From: Pelagibacteraceae bacterium AG-325-C10
Lineage (GTDB): Bacteria > Pseudomonadota > Alphaproteobacteria > Pelagibacterales > Pelagibacteraceae
Direction of reading: 5' to 3'
Length of the DNA: 64,000 nt
Assembly: GCA_003282975.1 (NCBI GenBank)
Contig: QBYD01000004.1
Location: 1-64,000, forward strand
Shown: piece after piece, positions 1 to 8,131 of the stretch
Position numbering within the stretch: the stretch's first letter is position 1
Layout of the letters: the number at the start of each line of letters is the position of its first letter
The notes under the pieces: generated by a model
Database searches by the model: none
Seen by the model: only the letters and a program-made list of their open reading frames with translations
What the model was told of the DNA's origin: nothing
Translations under genes and position numbers: made by a program

Positions 1-731
1 CTTCTCAACCAATCTTGATCACTTTTTGTAAGTTCAGCATCTATCGCATCACTACCATAAGAGCCAATACTTCCACCTATGAATATTGTCCCATCATACA
101 TAGAGTCACCTAAATTTATTCCAACATTACCAAGAATAATAATTCTTCCTCTTTGCATCATAAAACCTGTAAATGCACCAGCGTCACCACCAATTATGAT
201 TGTACCGCCTTTCATATCAATACCAGTTCTAGCTCCAACACTACCTTTGCAGATTAAATCTCCACCTCTAATAGCTGCACCAAAACATGATCCAGCGTTC
301 TTTTCGATCACAACTTTACCAGCCATTAAGTTTTCCGCACAAGACCAACCAACTCTACCATTAATTCTAACTGTAGGACCATCACATGAACCCATACCAA
401 AATAACCCAAACTTCCTTCAAATATTAAGTTTAGTTTATTCAGTATACCAACACCTAAACTATGTTTTCCTTGAGGATTTTTAATAACAATAGTTCCATA
501 GCCTTGGCTCATAAGATTATCGATCTCTTTATTAGCTTCAGGTGCAGACATATCTTTGACATCAAGATCTGTTCTTTTATTAAAATCAACGTCGTAAGTA
601 CCAAAGTAATAAAAATTTTCAGCTTCATCAGGATTAAAAAACTTTTGTTGAGTTCTTCCTGTTAAAACCTCAGTGTGCATACCCATTGACTGGGCTTTTG
701 ATTGTTTCTCGTTTGTTTTTAGATTTGCCAT
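1..731 (-). CDS. mgsB: GXGXG-domain subunit of N-methylglutamate synthase (partial, 3' end beyond window)
   Basis: This is the minus-strand reading frame at the left edge; it is not in the ORF track because it has no stop inside the window. It begins MANLKTNEKQ with a GGGGAGG ribosome site 7 bases upstream. The visible 243 residues include glycine-rich repeats such as GKHSLGVGILNK and KNAGSCFGAAIRGGDL, typical of the right-handed beta-helix at the C-terminus of glutamate synthase (GlxC/GltB-3 family). It overlaps the end of mgsA by 13 bases. The order gmaS-mgsA-mgsB matches methylamine-using bacteria, so mgsC (FMN domain) is expected just outside. MgsB naming rests on this context; plain glutamate synthase is the alternative. 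Confidence 0.85.
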   Translation of the reverse strand, partial: MANLKTNEKQSKAQSMGMHTEVLTGRTQQKFFNPDEAENFYYFGTYDVDFNKRTDLDVKDMSAPEANKEIDNLMSQGYGTIVIKNPQGKHSLGVGILNKLNLIFEGSLGYFGMGSCDGPTVRINGRVGWSCAENLMAGKVVIEKNAGSCFGAAIRGGDLICKGSVGARTGIDMKGGTIIIGGDAGAFTGFMMQRGRIIILGNVGINLGDSMYDGTIFIGGSIGSYGSDAIDAELTKSDQDWLR

Positions 732-1663
732 ACTTTTACCTCCCCATCAAATGGATCATATGTATCAATTTCTTGTGGTAGAACAGATCTTATTGCTATT
801 TCTTCTGAACCCATAGCAACCAAATCATCTGACTCGTAAAGAACTAATGGTTTTGCTGCCATAGTATCTTTTGCCATTCCCAAAGAATCTTTTGTTGCAA
901 CAAAATAAGTAAATACCCCATCAAGACCGGTAAGTGATGCTTTCATTCCTTCTTCTAGACTTGCACCTTCTCTCATCTTTTGAGCGATATAAACAGCAAT
1001 TAACTCTGAGTCACACTCAGACATAAATCTCATACCTTTATTTTCCAACACTCTTCTATTGTTCCAGTAATTAGTTAACTGTCCGTTATGTACTACCGAA
1101 ACATCGCTAAAAGGATATCCCCAAAAAGGGTGTGCAGATTTAATATCAACCCCAGACTCAGTTGCCATTCTAGCATGACCTATTGCATGAGTGCCAACAA
1201 GTTTGTCTAAAGAATATCTATCACATACTGCTTTTGCATTTCCAAGATCTTTAATTACCTCTAAAGATTTACCCATTGAAAGAATTTCTACTCCTGGAAT
1301 ACTTTCAACTCTTTGTGAAAATTCTAATAAATCTTTTTTATCATAACTAATTTCATATCTAAGTGAGTAGGGAAGAGTTCTTTCCTCTTTAACAATCTTT
1401 GCACCTAATTCTTTAAGTGTTTCGTCAACTATTTTTTTTCTTTCATCATACACAGAGACATCTTCCATAATTGATGAACTTCCTTCACCAACATTTTCTC
1501 CAACTTTAAAACGCATAATGAAGTTTTTGCCATCTGTATCACCATACAAAGCATAACCAGTTGAATCTTCTCCTCTGTGTTTTAAGGCTTGAAGCATTCC
1601 TTGTAATTCACTTCCAACATTAGAAGATTTTCCTCTGTGAATTAATCCTGCAATTCCACACAT
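719..1663 (-). CDS. mgsA: class II glutamine amidotransferase subunit of N-methylglutamate synthase
   Basis: The protein starts MCGIAGLIHRG, giving the N-terminal catalytic Cys2 of Ntn-type glutamine amidotransferases (PurF/GltB/GlxB family). Other family marks are IGHARMATES, the VVHNGQLTNYW segment and SECDSELIA. At 314 residues it is a stand-alone amidotransferase domain, not a full GltB. It lies between gmaS (30-base gap) and mgsB (13-base overlap). In the N-methylglutamate pathway this subunit acts on gamma-glutamylmethylamide so that the methylamine group is moved to make N-methylglutamate. The function is assigned from family plus operon order. Confidence 0.87.
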   Translation of the reverse strand: MCGIAGLIHRGKSSNVGSELQGMLQALKHRGEDSTGYALYGDTDGKNFIMRFKVGENVGEGSSSIMEDVSVYDERKKIVDETLKELGAKIVKEERTLPYSLRYEISYDKKDLLEFSQRVESIPGVEILSMGKSLEVIKDLGNAKAVCDRYSLDKLVGTHAIGHARMATESGVDIKSAHPFWGYPFSDVSVVHNGQLTNYWNNRRVLENKGMRFMSECDSELIAVYIAQKMREGASLEEGMKASLTGLDGVFTYFVATKDSLGMAKDTMAAKPLVLYESDDLVAMGSEEIAIRSVLPQEIDTYDPFDGEVKVWQI

Positions 1664-1693
1664 ATTATTTTACCCCTCTGTTTTTGTTAAGAC

Positions 1694-3163
1694 CTATGGT
1701 AGACAATCCAGATATGTATCTAGATCCCATTGAGTTGTTGCACCTAGAAATCTTTCCCACTCATCATTTTTATACCAATGAAAGACTTTGTACATTTCAT
1801 CTGGCATAGCTGATTTAATTACTTCATCCTCAGCTAAACGGTCAAGTGCTTGACCAAGACTTAAAGGTAATTTTTTAACTTCTTTACCGGCTGCTTGAGC
1901 CTCATACATGCTTCTAGATTCTGGTTTTCCTGGATCGATGTTGTTTGAAATCCCATCATCAAAACATTTTAACAATCCTGATCCCATTAGATATGGATTA
2001 TGCATCGAGTCAACTGAACGGTACTCAAATCTTCCAGGCGCTGATACTCTTAATCCACAAGTTCTATTTTGGTATCCCCAGTCGGCATAAACTGGTGCCC
2101 AGAAACCTGTATCCCATAATCTTCTGTAAGAGTTGACTGTTGAAGATCCAATTGCAGTTAAAGCACCAAGGTGTTTCATAACACCACCAATAGCTTTTAA
2201 ACCAACTTTACCAGGTAATTGAACATCCTTAGTATCTGGCATGAAAGTATTAGTTCCACCTTCTACATAAGTAAACACTTCATCCATGGCAGGTATAGAT
2301 TTGTGACTTAATTTATTCACTTTATCTTTTCCACCTTTCCATAAAGACATATTAGTATGACACCCACTTGCAGATACTCCCATAAATGGTTTTGTCATAA
2401 AACATGCAATTAGATTAAATTCTCTTGCAACTTGAGCACAAATTTGTCTGTAAGTTGATAATCTATCTGCATTTCTTAAAACATCATCATACATCCAGTT
2501 TAATTCTAATTGTCCTGGTGCATCTTCATGATCACCTTGAATCATATCTAGACCCATAGCTCTTGCGTATTTCATAACTTGCATAAAAACTGGTCTCAAA
2601 GACTCGAATTGATCTATATGATAACAATATGGTTTAGAAAAACCTTTTCCAGTAGGTGTACCATCTTCATTTTTAGTTAGCCACATCATCTCTGGTTCTG
2701 TACCAACTCTTAATTGATAACCATGTTTTTTCTTAAATTCTTGCGCATGTATTCTTAAATTTCCTCTACAATCTGATGTTAAATGAGCACCAGGATTGTC
2801 TCTTTCTTCTCTGTTTCTAAAACAAGTTACAAATACTCTTGCAACTTTTTTATCCCAGGGTAACTGACAAAAAGTTTCTGGATCAGGTATACCCACGAGT
2901 TCTTTTGCCTCAGGCCCGTAACCAATATAATTACCATGTCTATCTGTAAACAAGTTGGCAGTTGCTCCGTAAACTAATTGAAAACCTTTTTCACATGTTC
3001 TTTCCCAGTGATCAGTTGGAATTCCTTTTCCAACAACTCTGCCTGTGACAGATATGAATTGAAAAAAAATATACTCAATACCAAGTTCATTAATTTTAGC
3101 CCTTACTTGTTTAACTAATTTGGCTCTACCAGGCTGATTTACGTGTTTTTCTAGGTCAGTCAT
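1694..3163 (-). CDS. gmaS: gamma-glutamylmethylamide synthetase (glutamine synthetase-like)
   Basis: This is a 489-residue glutamine synthetase homologue of the GlnT/GmaS type, which ligates methylamine to glutamate using ATP. Catalytic-domain motifs seen are GTEPEMMWL, GQLELNW, SGCHTNMSLW and RFEYRSVDSMHNP. The track starts it at a TTG (3178), but that TTG lies in the ribosome site (TTGAGGGGGAATATAATG), so ATG 3163 (MTDLEKHVNQ) is the better start. It is the first gene of gmaS-mgsA-mgsB, and this context is what separates GmaS from an ordinary glutamine synthetase. A 122-base AT-rich gap separates it from the FAD oxidoreductase upstream. Confidence 0.9.
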   Translation of the reverse strand: MTDLEKHVNQPGRAKLVKQVRAKINELGIEYIFFQFISVTGRVVGKGIPTDHWERTCEKGFQLVYGATANLFTDRHGNYIGYGPEAKELVGIPDPETFCQLPWDKKVARVFVTCFRNREERDNPGAHLTSDCRGNLRIHAQEFKKKHGYQLRVGTEPEMMWLTKNEDGTPTGKGFSKPYCYHIDQFESLRPVFMQVMKYARAMGLDMIQGDHEDAPGQLELNWMYDDVLRNADRLSTYRQICAQVAREFNLIACFMTKPFMGVSASGCHTNMSLWKGGKDKVNKLSHKSIPAMDEVFTYVEGGTNTFMPDTKDVQLPGKVGLKAIGGVMKHLGALTAIGSSTVNSYRRLWDTGFWAPVYADWGYQNRTCGLRVSAPGRFEYRSVDSMHNPYLMGSGLLKCFDDGISNNIDPGKPESRSMYEAQAAGKEVKKLPLSLGQALDRLAEDEVIKSAMPDEMYKVFHWYKNDEWERFLGATTQWDLDTYLDCLP

Positions 3164-3285
3164 TATATTCCCCCTCAAGAATAAATTTTGTATTAGAGAA
3201 ACGTTAACTGAAAATCTAATTAGTGTCTAATTTTTGTTGACTATAATAATTATATATAATTTTTATAAGTATTAGCTTGGAAAAA

Positions 3286-4614
3286 TTAACTCCAAGGGAA
3301 AGGACTGTTGGATGTTGGGTGTAGTTCACCTCTCTCGTAACGGTTGAATCTAAAAGGTTTTAAAAGATCACTTTCAGTTCCTAGAATTTCTTTTGCAACA
3401 AGCTCACCAACACCAATCATTTTGTATCCATGGTTTGCGTCAGCAATCATATAAACGTTTTCTAAAAATCTATCAAAAATTGGAAAAGAGTCTGGTGTCA
3501 TACATCCAAGACCACCTGATGGACCTTTTCTATAAAGATCAGATTTTCCTTCAAATCTTTTTTGACAATGAGCCAAGGCTGAACACCACATATCATTAAA
3601 AGCTTCTGTAGTTTGAAATTCTGGAGACTCAATTCCATATGGATCTACATTTACTTGATCAAAATGTTTATCAACTATGTAAGGTGAAGTTCCACCTTGA
3701 ACACCTAGACCTTCAATATCAGGTTTATAATAAATTCCCCAAATTTTGTCAGTGATTAATTTTTTTGTTTTGTCGGAATATAATGGAGCTGTTGAGTCTA
3801 CATGAATAACTGGTGGCTGCTGTCCATTATTCATTTTTAAAAAGTCTGCATCAACACCAATCACACCTTCTTGTAACATCCAATATGTCCACATGTCGGT
3901 TGTGTGCATTTTACCATCTTTACCCTTAATGTTTGCAGTTTTTGGTAGCTCTAGCATATTCCAAAAATCTCTAGCCCATGGTCCTGCTCCTACTACAACT
4001 TGTTCACACTCTATTGTTCCTTTATCAGTTTCTACACCTGTAACAGCTTTACTGTTACTTCCTCTTTTAAATCCTTTAACTGTTACACCTTTCATTACTT
4101 GAACACCATTTGAAGTGGACTTATTTTCAAGAGCTTTAATTGAATCTTTGTTAAAAGCATAACCACCTTTTTTTTCATGAAGCACAGAAGTAATGCCTTG
4201 CGCTTGCCAGTCATCAAACATACCCTTCATATAATTCGTACAATCTTTTTCACCTTCTATAAATTCAGAGTCGTAACCAATAGCTTTTTGTTGTTCATAG
4301 ATAGTTGCAACATCTTCATGCATTACTTCTGGGGAGATTTGTAAATATCCTACAGCATTATATTTAAACGCTTTGGGATCACTTTCCCAAACAGAAACTG
4401 AATGAGCCATTAGCTCTCTCATAGCTGGCTGAAAATAATTATTTCTTACCACACCACATGCAATACCACTCGCACCTGCCGCGATATCTTTTTTTTCTAA
4501 GACAACAATGTCACCTGGATTTTTATATGTTTCAGAAAGCTTCCAAGCAGTGCTTAAACCGTGAATTCCACCACCAATAATTACTACTTTAGCTTTATTT
4601 GGTAAAGTTGACAT
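3286..4614 (-). CDS. FAD-dependent oxidoreductase, DadA/sarcosine oxidase beta-like
   Basis: The protein has about 442 residues of the DAO (D-amino-acid oxidase) superfamily. The N-terminal dinucleotide motif reads KVVIIGGGIHGLSTAW and is followed by VVLEKKDIAAGASGIACG. The C-terminal FAD segment contains NVYMIADANHGYKMIGVGE. It resembles the beta subunit of sarcosine oxidase or N-methylglutamate dehydrogenase, but no small, alpha or gamma subunits are next to it. The ORF track begins it at TTG 4632; ATG 4614 (MSTLPNKAK) fits the fold better, although neither start has a strong ribosome site. Its place upstream of gmaS suggests a secondary amine or amino acid such as N-methylglutamate as substrate, which is inference. 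Confidence 0.72.
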   Translation of the reverse strand: MSTLPNKAKVVIIGGGIHGLSTAWKLSETYKNPGDIVVLEKKDIAAGASGIACGVVRNNYFQPAMRELMAHSVSVWESDPKAFKYNAVGYLQISPEVMHEDVATIYEQQKAIGYDSEFIEGEKDCTNYMKGMFDDWQAQGITSVLHEKKGGYAFNKDSIKALENKSTSNGVQVMKGVTVKGFKRGSNSKAVTGVETDKGTIECEQVVVGAGPWARDFWNMLELPKTANIKGKDGKMHTTDMWTYWMLQEGVIGVDADFLKMNNGQQPPVIHVDSTAPLYSDKTKKLITDKIWGIYYKPDIEGLGVQGGTSPYIVDKHFDQVNVDPYGIESPEFQTTEAFNDMWCSALAHCQKRFEGKSDLYRKGPSGGLGCMTPDSFPIFDRFLENVYMIADANHGYKMIGVGELVAKEILGTESDLLKPFRFNRYERGELHPTSNSPFPWS

Positions 4615-4754
4615 TGAACTAATTATTAACAAAATGAATTTGTGATGAAAGTATTATTTATAGTTCTAAAATTTATATATATATTTAATACGAGTTAATT
4701 ATTCGTTTTAAATATCATTTTAATAAATATTAAATTAAGTTAATTTTAGAAATT

Positions 4755-5693
4755 ATGAGCCATAAATACTATAAACCTGCTAGATCAAGACTTCAAAGAA
4801 GCGAATTAGCTGTTCCAGGATCTTCACCAAAAATGTTTGAAAAAGCATTAAATTCTGCAGCAGATTATATTTTTTTAGATTTAGAGGATGCAGTTTCACC
4901 AAATGATAAAGTAACAGCAAGAGCAAATATTATAAAAGCTCTAAATGAAATGAATTGGAGAAATAATGGAAAATCAATTTCTGTAAGAATTAATAGTCTT
5001 GATACCCACTATATGTATAGTGATTTAGTGGAACTTGTTGAACAAGCTGGAGAAAATATTGACACTATCTTAGTACCGAAAGCTGGAACTGCTAGCGATG
5101 TTTATATGGTTGATTGTTTATTGACGCAAATCGAAACTAACAAAAAATTAAAAAATAAAATTGGTATCGAGTGTTTAATTGAAACAGCCTTAGGAATGTC
5201 AAACATTAAAGAAATTGCAAAATCAAGTGAAAGATTAGAAGCATTACATTTTGGTGTTGCAGACTACGCTGCCAGTTTAAGAGCAAGAACAGTTGTGATC
5301 GGAGGGTTAAATCCAGATTACCCAGGAGATCAGTGGCACCATGGGTTATCAGAATTAGTTATGACTTGTCGAGCTTATGGATTAAGAGCAATAGATGGAC
5401 CATTTGGAGATTTTAATGATCCTGATGCTTACATTGCAGCTGCAAAACGCGGAGCGGCTATTGGTATAGAAGGTAAGTGGGCAATTCATCCATCTCAAAT
5501 TGAGCTTGCTAATGATGTTTTTTCGCCTCCTGAAGCCGAAGTAAATAAAGCTAAAAGAATTATAGAGGAATTAGATAAAGCTGCGAAAGAAGGTAAAGGA
5601 GCTGCTCAACTTGATGGTAGAATGATAGATGCAGCATCTGCTAGAATGGCAGAGAATATTGTAAATATTGATAAACTAATTAATAAAAAATAA
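4755..5693 (+). CDS. mcl: L-malyl-CoA / beta-methylmalyl-CoA lyase (HpcH/HpaI-CitE family)
   Basis: This 312-residue protein belongs to the CitE-like aldolase/lyase family. Motifs include RSELAVPGSSPKMFEKA near the start, FLDLEDAVSPNDK (metal and CoA site), IGIECLIETALGM with the metal-binding Glu, and HFGVADYAASLRARTVVIGG, which is characteristic of malyl-CoA lyases rather than citrate lyase. Downstream, after 2 bases, come the two subunits of a CoA ligase, so the likely reaction is malyl-CoA to acetyl-CoA plus glyoxylate. The gene is divergent from the FAD oxidoreductase across a 140-base AT-rich gap that must hold both promoters. Confidence 0.82.
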   Translation: MSHKYYKPARSRLQRSELAVPGSSPKMFEKALNSAADYIFLDLEDAVSPNDKVTARANIIKALNEMNWRNNGKSISVRINSLDTHYMYSDLVELVEQAGENIDTILVPKAGTASDVYMVDCLLTQIETNKKLKNKIGIECLIETALGMSNIKEIAKSSERLEALHFGVADYAASLRARTVVIGGLNPDYPGDQWHHGLSELVMTCRAYGLRAIDGPFGDFNDPDAYIAAAKRGAAIGIEGKWAIHPSQIELANDVFSPPEAEVNKAKRIIEELDKAAKEGKGAAQLDGRMIDAASARMAENIVNIDKLINKK

Positions 5694-5695
5694 AT

Positions 5696-6856
5696 ATGGA
5701 TATACACGAGTATCAAGCAAAAGAAATTTTATCTAGTTTTGGAGTAACAATACCAAGAGGTGGAATTGTTTATAGTCCTGAGACTGCAGAAAATAAAGCA
5801 AGAGAAATCGGTGGATCGAAGTGGGTTGTTAAAGCACAAATTCATTCTGGCGCAAGAGGAAAAGCAGGTGGAATAATTGTGTGTAACTCACCTTTGGAAG
5901 TTGCTCAGGCAACAGACAAATTATTAGGAAAAAAACTTATAACAAATCAAACTGGACCCGAGGGCAAAATAGTAAATAGAATTTATATTGAAGAAGCAAC
6001 TGATATTGAAAAAGAATTATATTTAGGTTTAGTTTTTGACAGAAGTTCTGAAAGTATAATGGTTGTAGCTTCAACAGAAGGAGGAATGAGTGTTGAAGAA
6101 ATTGCTAAAGAAAAACCAGAAACAATCATAAGATCTAAAATTGAAGTTGCAGTCGGTATTCAAAATTTTCAAGCAAGAGAACTTGCATTTGGATTAGGTA
6201 TTGAACCAGAATTAATTAGAAGGGCTTCAGAAACAATTATTGGATGTGCCAAAGCATTTAGTGAGCTAGATGCTACAATGGTAGAGGTAAACCCGTTGGT
6301 GATTTCTAAACAAAAACAAATTTTAGCTTTAGATTGTAAAATGAGTTTTGATAATAATGCAATGTTTAGAAGAGATAAAGTGTCTGAATTAAGGGATAAA
6401 ACTCAAGAAGATGAAAAAGAGGTTTATGCGTCTGATAGAGGGCTAAATTATGTGAGTTTAGAGGGAAATATTGGAAATATTATTAATGGAGCTGGGCTAG
6501 CCATGGCGTCTATGGATATGATTAAACTAGCTGGAGGTGAGCCAGCCAATTTCCTTGATGTTGGTGGAGGAGCAACTCCAGAAAAAATAGTTAAAGCATT
6601 TAGGTTAATTACCATGGATAAAAAAGTAAAAGTTATTTTAGTAAATATTTTTGCTGGAATAAATAGATGTGATTGGGTTGCTGAAGGAATAGTCCAAGCG
6701 CTAGAAAAAATAGAGGTTAAAGTTCCTTTAGTAATTAGATTAGCGGGAACTAATGTTGAAAAAGGAAATAAAATTCTTCAAGATAGCAAACTAAATTATA
6801 TTGAAGCAAATACTTTGGAGGATGCCGCAAATAAAGCAGTTGCAGCACTTAAATAA
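5696..6856 (+). CDS. mtkA: malate-CoA ligase (malate thiokinase) beta subunit, SucC-like
   Basis: The 386 residues match the length of succinyl-CoA synthetase beta. The protein opens MDIHEYQAKEILSSFGV, followed by an ATP-grasp domain (WVVKAQIHSGARGKAGGI; TMVEVNPLVISK; ALDCKMSFDNNA) and a C-terminal CoA-ligase domain (NFLDVGGGATPEKIVKAF; GINRCDWVAEGI). It starts 2 bases after mcl and ends 4 bases before the alpha subunit, so all three are one transcript. By sequence alone it could be the TCA-cycle sucC; the partner malyl-CoA lyase makes malate the more likely acid. A second sucCD pair elsewhere in the genome would support this. Confidence 0.78.
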   Translation: MDIHEYQAKEILSSFGVTIPRGGIVYSPETAENKAREIGGSKWVVKAQIHSGARGKAGGIIVCNSPLEVAQATDKLLGKKLITNQTGPEGKIVNRIYIEEATDIEKELYLGLVFDRSSESIMVVASTEGGMSVEEIAKEKPETIIRSKIEVAVGIQNFQARELAFGLGIEPELIRRASETIIGCAKAFSELDATMVEVNPLVISKQKQILALDCKMSFDNNAMFRRDKVSELRDKTQEDEKEVYASDRGLNYVSLEGNIGNIINGAGLAMASMDMIKLAGGEPANFLDVGGGATPEKIVKAFRLITMDKKVKVILVNIFAGINRCDWVAEGIVQALEKIEVKVPLVIRLAGTNVEKGNKILQDSKLNYIEANTLEDAANKAVAALK

Positions 6857-6860
6857 TTAA

Positions 6861-7748
6861 ATGGCAGTAATTATTCAAAAAGATACAAAAATATTAATTC
6901 AAGGGTTCACTGGAAAAATGGGAACATTTCATGCTGAAGAAATGATTAAGTATGGATCTAATGTTGTTGGAGGAGTAACGCCAGGAAAAGGTGGTCAAAA
7001 ACATTTAGATAGACCAGTATTCAATACAGTGAAAGATGCTGTTCAAGAAACAGGAGCCACTGCTTCAATATTATTCGTTCCTCCAGCTTTTGCTGCTGAC
7101 TCAGCAATGGAAGCTGCAGATGCAGGAATAAAAACTTGTGTTGCTATTGTGGATGGAATTCCTTCACATGACATGATTAGAATAAAAAGATACATGCGAA
7201 GATATTCCAGAAAAGAAAAAATGACATTAGTAGGACCTAACTGCGCAGGAATAATAAGCCCGGGTAAATCAATGCTGGGAATTATGCCGGGTCATATTTA
7301 TAAAGAGGGCAGAGTTGGAATTATTAGCAGATCTGGAACTTTAGGATATGAAGCAGCACAACAATTAAAAAATTTAAATATTGGTGTCTCCACAAGTGTT
7401 GGTATTGGAGGTGATCCAATTAACGGAAGTTCTTTTAGAGATATCATTGAAAAATTTGAAACTGATGATGAAACCGATGTAATTTTAATGATTGGTGAAA
7501 TTGGTGGACCACAAGAGGTTGCAGCTGGAGAATTTGCAAAAGAAAATATGAAAAAACCTATAATAGGTTATATTGCAGGATTAACCGCTCCAAAGGGAAG
7601 AGTGATGGGTCATGCCGGCGCAATTGTTTCAGCTTACGGAGAAAGTGCAGTTGAAAAAGTAGAACTTTTAAAAGACTGTGGTGTAACGATTTCTAAAAAT
7701 CCATCTGTTATGGGTGAAACAGTAAAAGAAGTATTAGATAGAAAATAA
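6861..7748 (+). CDS. mtkB: malate-CoA ligase (malate thiokinase) alpha subunit, SucD-like
   Basis: A 295-residue SucD-family protein. It has an N-terminal CoA-binding Rossmann domain (KILIQGFTGKMGTFHAEEM; GGVTPGKGGQKHLDRPVF), VGPNCAGIISPGKSMLGIMP, and the C-terminal ligase domain RSGTLGYEAAQQL. The phosphohistidine segment GRVMGHAGAIVSAYGE is intact, so the enzyme should be active. With MtkA it would convert malate, ATP and CoA to malyl-CoA, which Mcl splits to acetyl-CoA and glyoxylate. It is the last gene of the operon and converges on the small minus-strand gene at 7784 across 35 bases. Confidence 0.8.
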   Translation: MAVIIQKDTKILIQGFTGKMGTFHAEEMIKYGSNVVGGVTPGKGGQKHLDRPVFNTVKDAVQETGATASILFVPPAFAADSAMEAADAGIKTCVAIVDGIPSHDMIRIKRYMRRYSRKEKMTLVGPNCAGIISPGKSMLGIMPGHIYKEGRVGIISRSGTLGYEAAQQLKNLNIGVSTSVGIGGDPINGSSFRDIIEKFETDDETDVILMIGEIGGPQEVAAGEFAKENMKKPIIGYIAGLTAPKGRVMGHAGAIVSAYGESAVEKVELLKDCGVTISKNPSVMGETVKEVLDRK

Positions 7749-7783
7749 GCTGATTTTATTTAAAATATACGCTAACTAGAAAA

Positions 7784-8131
7784 TTAAAGTTCTAAATTTT
7801 TTAATTTTTCCATATATTCATCAAATTCTTTAACAAATGAATCGGTTGGTTTAATATTTTTTTTTCTTTGATCTGATGATGTTTTTTCTAAATAGAAAAA
7901 ATTATTTTCACATGCTTCATTAATAATTAATGCTGATTTAGGTCTAGACGTTTTAAATAGTTTTGTTTTTAGCTCTTCAACTGATAACTTTTCACCTTGT
8001 TTATATGAATTCATTACTAATAACATCATATGATAATGAGATGGTGATTTTCGAAAAAAATAATTACTAGAACTGTGAGAGCGCCTTACTTGATCTTCCC
8101 AAAACTCCAATAAATCTTTAGTGCCTTTCAT
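7784..8131 (-). CDS. small unknown protein, possible winged-helix
   Basis: I do not recognise this 115-residue gene with certainty. Its start overlaps the tdm stop in a TAATG junction, so it is translationally coupled to TMAO demethylase. The protein has no membrane segment or signal peptide. The middle part (SVEELKTKLFKTSRPKSALIINEACENNFFYLEK) has the spacing of a winged-helix DNA-binding domain with a following beta wing, similar in outline to MarR-type proteins, and the C-terminus is charged and helical. A regulator of methylamine genes is possible but unproven. Confidence 0.6.
   Translation of the reverse strand: MKGTKDLLEFWEDQVRRSHSSSNYFFRKSPSHYHMMLLVMNSYKQGEKLSVEELKTKLFKTSRPKSALIINEACENNFFYLEKTSSDQRKKNIKPTDSFVKEFDEYMEKLKNLEL

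Noticed and set aside
79-665. Plus-strand ORFs at the left edge (108 and 67 residues)
   Set aside because: They are shadows of the minus-strand GXGXG gene; their translations are low-complexity (Pro/Ile/Leu-rich) and match no family.
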